A stretch of 64,000 nucleotides of DNA, taken from Aphrophora alni. Its lineage: Eukaryota; Arthropoda; Insecta; Hemiptera; Aphrophoridae. This document shows positions 12,466 to 24,600 of this stretch, in pieces; the first letter of the stretch is position 1, and each line of letters opens with the position of its first letter. The notes beneath the pieces are model-generated. The model saw only the letters and a program-made list of their open reading frames with translations, was not told where the DNA came from and ran no database searches. The DNA is taken from assembly GCA_963513935.1 (NCBI GenBank), contig OY740776.1, forward strand, positions 14,433,819-14,497,818, given 5' to 3'. The position numbers and the translations under genes were made by a program.

Positions 12466-14707
12466 TTCCCTCTATCTCTATCATTATTAGCCAATGAAAT
12501 AGCGAATATGATGGAAACTGTCGTTTATCTTAGGTGTGGATGAAAGGTGAACAAAAGCAACTGCAGGGCAGGGCCCCAAGAGAGCGGTGTTGTACTCCTG
12601 CTAGTGTACACATCACGATGGTCATCTCAACTTTCGGTAAGTTGACAACCTTACCGGTAAGACAACCTCTAAATTGTCTGGTGGTGCAAAAAGTAGTAAA
12701 AATATTAAAAGTATTTCTAATAATGTTCTAATCACAAAATGTCATATCAAATAATAAATTAACTGATTAATCTGAGTTGTAGACTCTTTTAAATGATGAT
12801 CTATTCAAAATTCTAGTAACTAATAAGTATGGCAAATCTAATAAGTGAGATATTGATCTAAGATGTTTAACTGTTTATTAAGTGTTATTTTAAATTCTGT
12901 ATTTAATAAACCAATACCAATTGAAACCTAACTAAAATCATGTTAAATAAAATAATGGATTTGTAATTCATACAATTCTCTAACTCTCTTTTGAACTCTC
13001 CTCCTCCTAAAATGATCCTAATAGCAAGTTTGTCACTTATTTTAGCAGTCCAATTTGAGGCACCACAATATGATAATGACCTAGAGGGTTTTATTGCTTT
13101 TAAACAACAAGAAAACAAATATATTTTATTTGTTTGCCATTCACGAATTGCAATCATTGTAATACCTTAATTATTGTTCCAAAGTCTTTACAATTCTTAT
13201 TTTATCCTGGTACAGCTTTGTTTCACTGCTCACTGGGTTTATGCGGGAGGAAGTTGTCAGTTAACAGCAAAACAGAAAAATCACTAACTGCTTGTAACTA
13301 ACATCAAGGGAAAAATAAATAATTGCAAAAACTTTGCAATAATAAATAAGGTAAGTACTTCTCAATTTGTTGCTTATCTTTTAACTTCAGATCCAATTAT
13401 ATGATTTATAATACTAAAAGGTAGGCCTATATGTATGCCACTGGGCAAGATACAGGTTTAGCTTAATTCGACAAGATTAGTTCTAATCTTAATTTATTAT
13501 TACAACGTACAAAAACAGTGTTTTCTAATCTAAAACATTATCAGTATCAAGATAAATTCATCAGTTGTATTACAAACTATTGTTTTGCTGAAGAAACAAA
13601 ACAGGTTAGCAAGGTAAATCTAACCTCAAACGACTGAAGCGTTAAATGATGGCAAATATCCAACTTTTGTAATTATAAATTAATTGCATAAAATAATTAG
13701 TTATTTCAATAAAAATATAAAAAACTAACAAGACGTGAACATAATCATCACACAAGAAATATCTGTATACGAGCATCATACTTTAGAATACTAAAATAAA
13801 CAAGTTTTTGAATATTATAAAGTATGGAAGACATGACGTACTGTATATTTTCAGTAACAATTATTAAAACATGGTAGAGATTATCTTTAACACAGTTTAT
13901 AAAAGTTTTTTCACACATTATAAATTATAATATACATTAATATAAAATTAACATAAAATTAAAAGATGTATTAAGAACATAATTAAATTATATTATTGGT
14001 GTATGTTTTTTATTACTTACTCAGTACAGGGTAGGTTAGGTAATTGTAAAAAATGTTGACCTACGTTTTTTGACTGATCATCACATTTCATGCCATCAGG
14101 AAACCGAAAAATTTATTTTCAACATGTCGTCTGTACGTAAGCATGGGAGTGACCATCAAAATAAAGATAGGAACGTGAAATTTGATATAAGTGACTATAG
14201 TGAGCCAATATAGAACTCCATTGAAATTCATAAAAATCAAATTTAAAATGGCGTCTATTTTAAATAGTTTTGGTACATACATAGAACAGTTCAACAAAGA
14301 AGTTTATAAAACAAGTAATTGTTGTATGAGTACTGCACAATTTGCGACATAGCAAGAAATAGGATATGATTGGACTACATGTATGATTTTTAATAAGGGT
14401 GGTAGAGGGCTAAATGACAGATTCTGAGCAAAAAGTAGTTTAAAAAGCAGTTGGTTAAGATAGGCAGGAAAGTATGAGAGAATAATAAAACAATAGATAT
14501 CAGAAAAACGTTGAGATGATGCCGCTCGCTGAATACACACCCCGTTAAAAAAAAAACATTTTAAAAGTAAAACTCTTATATTAAATATAAGCAATATCAA
14601 TAATATCTTTCCATTATTCTATTTAACTATCTTAGGTCATGTCTTAAATAGAAAATCTTATACAAAAGGATACTTAAAACTAATTTTTATTATATACAAA
14701 ACATTAA
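12466..14707. other. Intergenic, nothing recognised
   Basis: AT-rich with only chance frames on both strands. Confidence 0.45.
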
Positions 14708-15426
14708 CCCTTTTTGGACCATTTAACAATATTTCGTCTCAATTTTAATATACGTGAAAAAGACCATCTGACGAAATGTCGTCAAATTATTTCAATGTGT
14801 AAAAGACCATTTGACGATATTTCGTCAGTTGCGAAAAATTGAATTTCACCGTAATTTTAAATAAGTAAAAGTAATTAAACTATTATTTTTTTAAGACTAA
14901 TAATGTAATTTATAATTAATATTACATGAAAGTATTTCAAAAAAATTTATGAGAACATTTCATTTCAAATTACACTTATTGCCTAAGCTAGGTTAAAAGT
15001 AATATTTAGAAAAAAATATTCAGTTATATTTGTTACTATATTTTTTGTTCAGTACTTATATTTATGAAATTTTAGAATTAATAGAAAACATAACAAAAAT
15101 GATAAAAATCAAGTTTCCTACAGTAAATTTTTTAAATAGAAAAATTTTAATACACAATTTATATATTTATTTTTTCCTAATTTCGGCGTTTAAAAATATA
15201 AATATAAATTATTTCAGCTTATATGTTCCTTAATTAAAAAATCCATTTATTTATCTTCAATTAAAAAAATAATAAAAATAAATTATAAATAAACATTTTG
15301 TGACGTTTTTAACAAACGCTTACAAAATATGTTTATATTATAGTGAGCAGTTTTTAAAACCTCTCGCTCAAAATCAGTTTAAAATTTTTACACCCCCGCC
15401 CCGAAAAATGTTTGGTCCTAAAAGGG
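14708..15426. mobile_element. TTAA-flanked MITE with iterated palindromes
   Basis: TTAA at 14704-14707 and 15427-15430. Ends are CCCTTTTTGGACC and GGTCCTAAAAGGG. Perfect or near palindromes TGACGAAATGTCGTCA (14769-14784) and TGACGATATTTCGTCA (14812-14827) each follow GACC. A third, weaker unit adjoins the left terminus. piggyBac-type target; no transposase. It lies just downstream of the transporter stop codon. Confidence 0.7.
15246..15251 (-). promoter_or_regulatory. First AATAAA poly(A) hexamer downstream of the transporter stop
   Basis: No AATAAA occurs on the minus strand between the stop at 15566 and this one, about 315 nt further on. It lies inside the TTAA element 14708-15426, so the transporter 3' end may use a transposon-borne signal. 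This is inferred from position only. Confidence 0.4.
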
Positions 15427-15565
15427 TTAAATAAAATCTTGGAATATATATAAATTGTCTTTTAAAGAGCTAAAATTTTCTTAAATCTAAAATATGAAAT
15501 AAAATACAAAACGTTTGTTATAATTAAAAAGATCTGTAACAATGGAAGTACTTGTGGGCAGTGAA

Positions 15566-15665
15566 TCAAAGGTCTTCATTGCAATTCTTTATCGACACGG
15601 TTTCATTCCTGTTTGATTCTCCGTCTAGATTGTTTCTCTGGATGTTGGTCTCGGGAAGATAATTG
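15566..15665 (-). CDS. Transporter exon 11, last (residues 471-503 and stop)
   Basis: 100 nt. With the split tyrosine codon it reads YNYLPETNIQRNNLDGESN and then RNETVSIKNCNEDL, followed by TGA at 15568-15566. PET after TM12 is the terminal signature. The remaining 26 residues form a hydrophilic cytosolic tail. The acceptor is TGTCTAG|CAATT. Only 60 bp separate the exon from the transposon ending at 15726. Confidence 0.9.
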
Positions 15666-18600
15666 CTAGACATAAACAAATTAGAATTATTACCTCACAA
15701 TATGATATATAAAAATTTGTCAATACAATAGAACCTCTGTTAACCGGCCTATATCGTAGTGTACTGGTTGGATGAGAGTTTCCGAAAATAAATTGTAATT
15801 GAAACACCAAAGCAGAGGCGAGTCAAACGACTTTGTCGATAGCGGTATCCCATTGTCGGCGGCGTCAAAACAACGTGGCACCAAAGCAGCGGCGAGTCAA
15901 ACGATTTTGTCGATAGCGGTAATAGGATTGGGTTCTTTTCAATCAGTGGTTCAGTTATATTAATTAATTTTTATTGCTGCTTATGAGACTTGGGTAACAT
16001 TTTAAACACTCTAATACTTCAATACTATATTCAATACTTTAAATACTATACAACAAAAATAAGAATATAATACGACACTTTAAATAAACAATACAATAAT
16101 AGGAATTTAATAGGATACTTTTAAATAAGCAATACAATGATAAGAATTTAATTAAATGAACAATATTCAAACTAAATATTCATTTCACTAAGCCCAAAAG
16201 TATTCCAACTATTGTTACTCTCTAATAAATGAAATTATTAATTTATTGGTGATTTTATAAATATAGAAATGCTTGCTTACTGGTGTAGAGTTGATTTCCT
16301 GGGCTAATAAATTTCCCGGAGTAGAGTTCCTGCACCACGGCTAGTGACACAGCCGTGTATCTTCCAAAGCTCCAAAAGACCAAAAACCCCCTCCAAATCA
16401 TGCTGACCGCTTATATATGTATCGTGGCTTCTGATGCTCTACTTTTGTTGCAAGTCAAGCATTTCAACACTTTTTCAATTCTTTCGCAATAGTTGGTTCA
16501 TTCTGAGCTTTGTTAATATTAGTTCTTCCTAACATAATTTACAAATTGAATAATTAACTTAACATTAACCTATTCCTAACATCACCGGCGCCCACGAGAC
16601 ATCGTCCCGATGTCATGTTACAAACCTACATATTTAACATAACAAAGTTTGATTAAATAAAATATAACTATATAACACTCAAATAACAAATGAACTATTT
16701 ATTTCCTATCTTTATTTTTTTATTCACAAGCACTAATGGTTTCACAAAAAAAATTGCACATCTAGAAATACAGAATATAATAAATGAAATAATAAAAAAA
16801 AATTTATTTTACAATTCTTTTTGATCAATACCAAATTTTAGTCCTAAAATACATACATATATAACCCAACAGGTCTAGCCAACTAAATGTAGTCAATTAA
16901 TTGGCTACTCAATCCACCAATCTTTCTACATTAGTGTAGTCAAACCTGCAACAGGGTAAAAACAATTAAACATTTTCACATTATAAATATAAATTACAAT
17001 ATAAATTTTCTGTGACTTGATGTCCTGTAACTTGAGCAAGCATTTCATATAAATTCACCTGTAATCGTTTTGTAAATTTAAAAAAAAAATACTATAATTT
17101 TGATTTATTAGTTGGAAACCTTTTGGAATTGGCTTTGAATGTGCTTTTATCTTAATTCTTATAATCTTTAATTACAACATTTAAATACAGTACTACACTT
17201 AGAATCACGTTTATTATTATAACTAAATTATATCCATTTATTAATCTCAAACCTATTTTATTATTTATCTTACAATCTCATTACTTAAGTTATTATTATT
17301 CACAAAATTTCTCAACTTGTTTGGTTTTGCTGGGTTAATTTCTTCTCTATAGATCTCATAAAACATTAAAAAAAACTTCATTATTCATGACTTCACCTCA
17401 AATTACAAATACTACTTAATTTTCTTGAACAACATTAAAAAATCATCTATTATCTTTAAAAAACTCCTTTTACATTAATATTACCTCATAGTGTCTCATC
17501 TCAAAACTCATCATTATAGGCTTCTCATAACTTAATAATTTGATTGCATTGACCTCTTATAAAAACTTCCTTAATTATTTATATGTAGCCCCTTAGGTCA
17601 CTAACATATTTCGTCGCATTAAAAAATATTTCCTCGTAGATACCTGTAATAAGTTCATTTAAAAACTCAATATCGTCGTAACCTTCGACGCTTACTCATA
17701 TTTCATCGCAGTAAAAAAAAAACTCATATATCCTCGTAGAAACTCATTTAAAACCTTATGTGTATAGTGCCCCTTTGGCTCGCTATCACATTTCGTCGTA
17801 AATCTCGCAGAACCTCAATAATACGTCGCAAATTCTTCCTATATCATCGAAGAAACCTCGTAGATAAAAAAAAACTTCTTGTTAAACTTAAAAGAAGCTC
17901 TCAATGCAACCAAATTACTTTCTTTAAGGAAAACCTCTTTATAGACTTCATTTCTCGACAATATTTTTAAGTACTTTTGTACATTCATTTCTCCCTTTTT
18001 AAAGAAAAACATTATCTCTTATTATCTTATATAAAAAAATTACTCACAATTATTTTCCCAGCAACACCTTAGTTTTTATTAAAACATCATAAACTCTTTT
18101 TTTATTAAATTACTTCCATTAAAACATTTTATCTTAAATTTCTCAATTATTTACTTTAAAACTCATCAAAGTCCCTTACATCACATTATTTATTAATCCC
18201 TATTTATCTAAATCTTAACGTTTATTAATTTTCCTTTAATTATTTTCACATACAATCAAAATATTTCTAATTTTAACCTAAACTATGCATTCTTTAAAAA
18301 AAATTTATTTTTTTTATTTTATTTATTTTTTTATTGGTGTTTCTACACAAACAAAGAAAAATTCAACACCTGACACCCATAAATATCCGTTTCAGCTACT
18401 TAGTTCACCAAAATCAAAGATAAACATGTAATGTCAAGTTTGTTGTGAATTTTATTTCCCGAGAAGACTTTTGACGCAATAAGTAAGAAGCAATTTTTAA
18501 ACAACCACAATGATTTGTCAGCAGTCTATGATCTAACCGCCGAGACCTTGTGCAATGTAGATTGCTGACATGCCTGATTGTAACTGTCAGTCGACAATAA

Positions 18601-21600
18601 GTAGATCAAATTCTTTATAGCTATGCGATTTCTTAAAATGGTCTACATTTTTACGATAAATTGCACACTAGGTTTTAGCATGTCTAAATTTTCGTCGTAA
18701 ACCATTATTTGCCATAGATATCGCATAACACCTTAATTTGTTGTAAAATTCTCAGCATTCATACTACACACCTTGCCAAAGGTATGCTGAAATAAACAAT
18801 CAAACTCCAAGGAATTTCCCTACTCAGCATGTTATATAATCTTCACATTACACTTCATTCACAATAAACCTGACCTAAGTATTTCTTTCAGTTCATTGCC
18901 TATGAAACATACAAGACTAATTTAAACTATTTACTATAGACACTGACAATATCAAATATTTCAAAATGCATAACAACCATATATATACATTCAAAATTTA
19001 TTAATTCAAACTGTATAATAAATAAATAATTCTTAAATCAACAGATTAAATACATTTACACGAAAGGGATTAATAATCTTCAGAAATATCAAAAATTTGA
19101 CAACCTAAAAGCGTAGAACAAATTGAATATAAATGTTACTTCAAAACTTAATAATATTTCTCTCAAAGTTTATAATAACTATTTACAAATCAACTTTTCA
19201 ACAAATTAAACAATTAATATAACATAGTAATTTGTCATAAATTTCAAAATAATGAAACAAAACTCTAAATACAGATAAATTAATTGTCTATAACAAATTT
19301 TTCCATTTTAACGTTTATCAAGTAAATCAACTTCAAGTCTACATTCAATTAATAAAATCAACAAATAATTAAATAAAGTAATAAAGTGTTTAGTAAATAC
19401 TAAACCCATGACCGATAAGAATTCAACAAAACTCAACATTTTACAAAATGGTTATAAAACTTTTTAGTAAAAACTAAAAGCACGGCCGATGCACCATTTA
19501 TTAGGGTTGGGTTCTTTTCAATCAGTGGTTCAGTTATATTAATTAATTTTTATTGCTGCTTATGAGACTTGGGTAACATTTTAAACACTCTAATACTTCA
19601 ATACTATATTCAATACTTTAAATACTATACAACAAAAATAAGAATATAATACGACACTTTAAATAAACAATACAATAATAGGAATTTAATAGGATACTTT
19701 TAAATAAGCAATACAATGATAAGAATTTAATTAAATGAACAATATTCAAACTAAATATTCATTTCACTAAGCCCAAAAGTATTCCAACTATTGTTACTCT
19801 CTAATAAATGAAATTATTAATTTATTGGTGATTTTATAAATATAGAAATGCTTGCTTACTGGTGTAGAGTTGATTTCCTGGGCTAATAAATTTCCCGGAG
19901 TAGAGTTCCTGCACCACGGCTAGTGACACAGCCGTGTATCTTCCAAAGCTCCAAAAGACCAAAAACCCCCTCCAAATCATGCTGACCGCTTATATATGTA
20001 TCGTGGCTTCTGATGCTCTACTTTTGTTGCAAGTCAAGCATTTCAACACTTTTTCAATTCTTTCGCAATAGTTGGTTCATTCTGAGCTTTGTTAATATTA
20101 GTTCTTCCTAACATAATTTACAAATTGAATAATTAACTTAACATTAACCTATTCCTAACAGCGGTATCCCATTGTCGGCGGCATAAAACACCGCGGCATT
20201 GGCACCCATCGGTATAGCAGACATACACCACAATAACGTTTGATGGGCTGCTTTTTTTCCACGAATCATTATGGAAAATATAACATTTCTTTTCAGTTTT
20301 CTTCTTGTCTTTGACTGGTTATGATCTACGTACAGTATATACAGTAAATAAAAATGAGCGAGTTACGAAAACGGAAGCGTGTGTTGGTTTCGTTTGAGAT
20401 GCGGTTAAATGTGTCAAAAGACTTGACAGAGGGGAATCTGTAAAAAAGCTTTGTAGTGTTTAATTTTTTCATGTTTGATGTATAATATACATAACATAAT
20501 ATATACAATACATTTATGTACAATAAAATGAGTTGCAATAACATCTTAATTGCATAATTCTTAGAGCTACCTGATTAAATAAGCTTTCTTTGAACGAAAA
20601 CCGATTTTTCACGGGAACCTCGGATTAACCGGCCAAACGGGCAACCGGCTCGGGTGTCAGTCCCGACTAGACCGGTTAAGAGGGAATCTACTGTAATTAT
20701 AAAAATAATTTTAACACACAAACAAACACAAGCAATAACTAAATTAATGAAACTATTAAATACAAAGGGATAAAGATTACTGTACTTAACCAGCCACCGT
20801 TTCCATTATTAAAACAAAGAGAGGAACTCGGACACAGAATAGAGCCCCTCGGAGGCAAGATACTCCTGCAAGTTTTGCTTAAATTTAGTTTCCTAGTTAA
20901 GTTACTTTAGTAAAGGAGGCAACCTGTTGTAAAACTTGGCAGCAAAACATAAGTAATTTCTTATCGCCATGAATGTTGTAACAGGAGCTATACAAAAGTC
21001 ATCTCTTGACCTCATGTAGTGGTTATAGAATTCTTTGTTAAAAACTTAATTAAATTAATCTGAAAACATTAACAAAGTGATTTTTATAAAAAAGAGAGGA
21101 TTTAATTTCTTTTAAAGATCTGGAGTTGTAAGAAATGCAATATTGAAATCGAGAATGGAATCACAAGAGTTAAATTAATAATAATAATTTTCTTATTATT
21201 ACGTTATTTCATAAATAATTGTAAAAGAATATCAGAAAGAATAGTTATAATGTATTGGAGAATCTAGGTTATGTTATTGTGATGTTTAAAATATGAAAGA
21301 AAGATGAACTGATTACGACGGATTGAAGGTGTAAAACAGAAGTGACATACGTATGAACATAAGCAATTATGATAGACGAGAACTTGGAGTGTATCATCTG
21401 TGCGTTAGTAAAGTGAAATGAATTCTATCAGCAGCTGAAATCTAGCCTGTGAAACTTTTAATATGAAAAACTACGACACACAGGAAATAGAAGGACCTGG
21501 AATACGGCTGTACCAAAGGGGATTTCTTTTCACAAGCAGTACTAGAGAAGACTTATTCCTAGAGCGTGGGAAGTAAAATGTGACCGCTGGGAGAAAGTAA

Positions 21601-24600
21601 AGTAACAAGAAAAGATGTTGTGAAGTGTGTGCTTATTAACGATAAATAGTGTGTATATAAATAGTGAGAGAAGGTACGTATTAGACTAAAATTAAGTTTT
21701 TCCAAATATAAAAGTGAATAATGAACTCTAATCGAAGTTAGATTCTGAGCATTTGGAAAATTGAAGATTGACTTGTTTTTTACATAAATACAATAAACTC
21801 TTATGTTTCATTACTTTCTAATATGATTTATATTATATAATTTAATAGTGTGTGTGTGTGTGTGTAAATTATATATATGTAGACAAAGTTTTCTTCTAAA
21901 TTAATATATAACAAGAAAAAAAATGTTTTAAGATAATCTGCTTGATCATTTCATATCTTACAATTCTCTAATGTGGTCAGTACTTAACAAAAGGACTTAA
22001 TCATGAGCCCAAGCTTTAACACTCTTAAGGAAACATCGGTCTGACGAGCACCCAGGGAATTTTTGTTTTATTGTAGTGACAGAACTGTTTCAGCAGTACC
22101 TTCCCCCTACCCCCTCCTGAACCGGTTGACCTTGATTTTAGTTTCTCTCTGTGATCCGCACAGTCATGATGTATTGTTTTTTCAAAGTCTAGCGGTCTGT
22201 GAGACGGGCTGTTTCCCTGTGTGTTCTTGATAAGTGTTGAACAAATGATTGTTTTTAATAGTTTTATATCACCTAGCTATTATTCTAATACATTAAATAT
22301 ATGTATTATGTTATATTTTTTCTCGTCAATAATACACCTTAAGTAATTTTCTATATCAAACATGTGGACTTTTAATTACTAATTACATTAACGTTTCTGA
22401 CTTCACTATCCATAAATATTGTTCAGTTATACAAAAATATGTGTTATATAATAAAAACAAACAGTTAAATAGATAAATAGATAAAATTGTTTTATTTTGC
22501 CATTTCTTAATGAACCAATACATTTCATCATAGTAGACAATTGAAAACTGTGATAAAATTACATAGAGGTCCCTGAGACCGGGCGTTTCCTTTAGCGTCA
22601 CAGATTTCATGTTTCCCTAAGAGTGATTAAAAATAATTAATTAATTATTAATAATTAATTTTGTAATTAAAAATATTAATTACAAAATTAATAAAAATTT
22701 GTGTGGATCTTGGAGAAATCATTGGTAACAATTTGGAATGAATGTGAAAATCAGATTTTTTCTGTAAGTCATAGCTTACAAGGTAGATGTAATAATGTAA
22801 ACAATATACCATTAAGACACACCCTTTTAGAGCTGATTTTACTTAGCATAGACACCATGTAGAGGCTGGTGTTAAGCTTCCCACATACAGCCAATGTGTG
22901 GATGCCAAGTGAAATATTGATCTTCGACAAGACTCAAAAACTTGATTAGAAACACTTTATTTAGAGTTGAGTTTACTTAATTATCATTACTATGTTCAAA
23001 TTTGGCAAATAAAGTCCCATATATGAAATTTGTACACCGGTTATTTAAATGTTTTCGTACAATAAATAAATCTCATAAAAATTACAAATACTTACTATAT
23101 GAAGACTGTCAACAGAACAGTACTGAGTGTAAAAAGTAAGAATGAATATTGCCCTATGAATCTCTGTAGAATTGGGAAGGTCATTCCAACAATGAAATTG
23201 GCAGTCCAGTTGGCAACACTCCCCATTGCCATAGCAGAAGGCCTCGGACCAACTTCAAATAATTCTGAAATTATAAATGTACTTTTACATCTAATTTGTT
23301 TTACAATTTTAAAAACATCACACTACTGACAAATTTAAAGGTGTGATAAAAAAATACAGTAAATATATTTATTACGAACAAAGTTATAAGCTTACATCAA
23401 ATTTTAACTTTCTTTGTCTAGTGATACACTTATTCCAATGTTGATTCCATGACTTCAAGCATTTCTGGAAGGCTTCTTTCAGAAGGCCCTTCAGCTGCTC
23501 CGTCATGTGCCTCTCAATGTTGGGAATGGTATCAAATTGTTTCCCTTTTATCACAATTTTTATTTTTGCGATTAGCAAGAAGTCGGATTGTGCTAAATTC
23601 GGAGAATAAGGTGGATGTGGACAGACAGGGACATTATTTTTGGAAAAACTCACGGATCAGAAGTGAGGTGTGGCATGGCACACTGTAGTGAAGAAGGGGG
23701 GGAAGCCATTGGCCCATTTTTCTGGTCTCTTTCTCTGTACATCGCTTCGTAAACATTGCAGTACGCCCTTGTAATATTCAGAATTTACAGTTGTTCCCCT
23801 TGGAACGAACTCTGATCATCAAAAAAACAATGAGCATGACCTTAATGTTCGACTTTGACTGACATGCCTTCTTAGGGCAAGAAGTCACTCAACTTTCATC
23901 TTCAGTTATAATATTGGCCATGAAGTCTGGGATCAGGTTCAAGATGATCCTTCAACTCCATGCAAACTGACAGACACAGTAAAGATGACCTCACTCTTCA
24001 GACTCAGGAAGCGGACAAACTTGACACTGAGTATCTCAAATGATGGGGTTATCAAACTTGTGACTTCAAATGGATGTAGCATGAGGAGTTGCTGTTAAAA
24101 AAATTCACTCACCATTTTTTTTGTTCATACCTCGTATATAAAGAAAACTATATGTCAAAGAAAACACTATTTTAAATAATTTACAACAATATTTTTTAAT
24201 TATTATAATTATATATAATTTCAGTTAGCTTGATCTTTGCACAGCTGTGTAGCCTGACTCAGCATGAGTCAGACAGTGGTAGTGGAATGATTGTTGTTAA
24301 GTCTATTCATACGCCATCGCCATTGAAAATCCCGCTAACAGAAGTACATGCTGTTATTTGTTTTTGGTGGGCAAAGAAGTATACAGCAGTAGACATTTAT
24401 GGCAAACTTTGTGCAGTGTATGGAAAGAATGATATGAGTGATAGTGCTGTTTGAAAATGGTGCCATTTGTTCTAGGATGTATGGATGGACTAACGTCCAT
24501 AACCAAGAAAGAAGTGAATGACCATCTATTGTAACAGATGAACTTGTTAAAACGGTGAATGCAAAAGTCTGACAAAACTGGTGTTTCAATCTTGTCTCGT

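Larger units (their letters stand above)
15921..20160 (-). mobile_element. Non-coding LTR retrotransposon (BEL/Pao-like, LARD type)
   Basis: Two 661-bp direct repeats bound a 2.9-kb internal region. The 5-bp duplication GCGGT flanks it (15916-15920, 20161-20165) inside the pogo copy. Read on the minus strand the LTR starts TGTTAGG, and the primer site at 19496-19481 is complementary to the 3' end of tRNA-Gly. There is no gag, protease or reverse transcriptase frame, so it must be moved in trans. BEL/Pao assignment rests on the tRNA-Gly primer and 5-bp duplication. Confidence 0.8.
15726..20693 (+). mobile_element. pogo/Tigger-like element, copy 2, split by an LTR element
   Basis: TA at 15724-15725 and 20694-20695. 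The ends match copy 1 with one change (CAATAGAACC). Removing 15921-20165 leaves 723 bp colinear with 7050-7784. The transposase start at 20354 (MSELRKRKRVLVSFEMRLNV) is longer than in copy 1 and reads on after a frame change to SVKKLCSV, the pogo-type N-terminal helix-turn-helix. Confidence 0.8.

Noticed and set aside
15030..15233. 67-codon frame inside the TTAA element 14708-15426
   Set aside because: AT-rich chance frame with no transposase motif; the element appears non-coding.
21127..21800. Possible LTR starting TGTAAGAAATG
   Set aside because: No end, target duplication or partner copy found; only a 14-bp word is shared with 26630.
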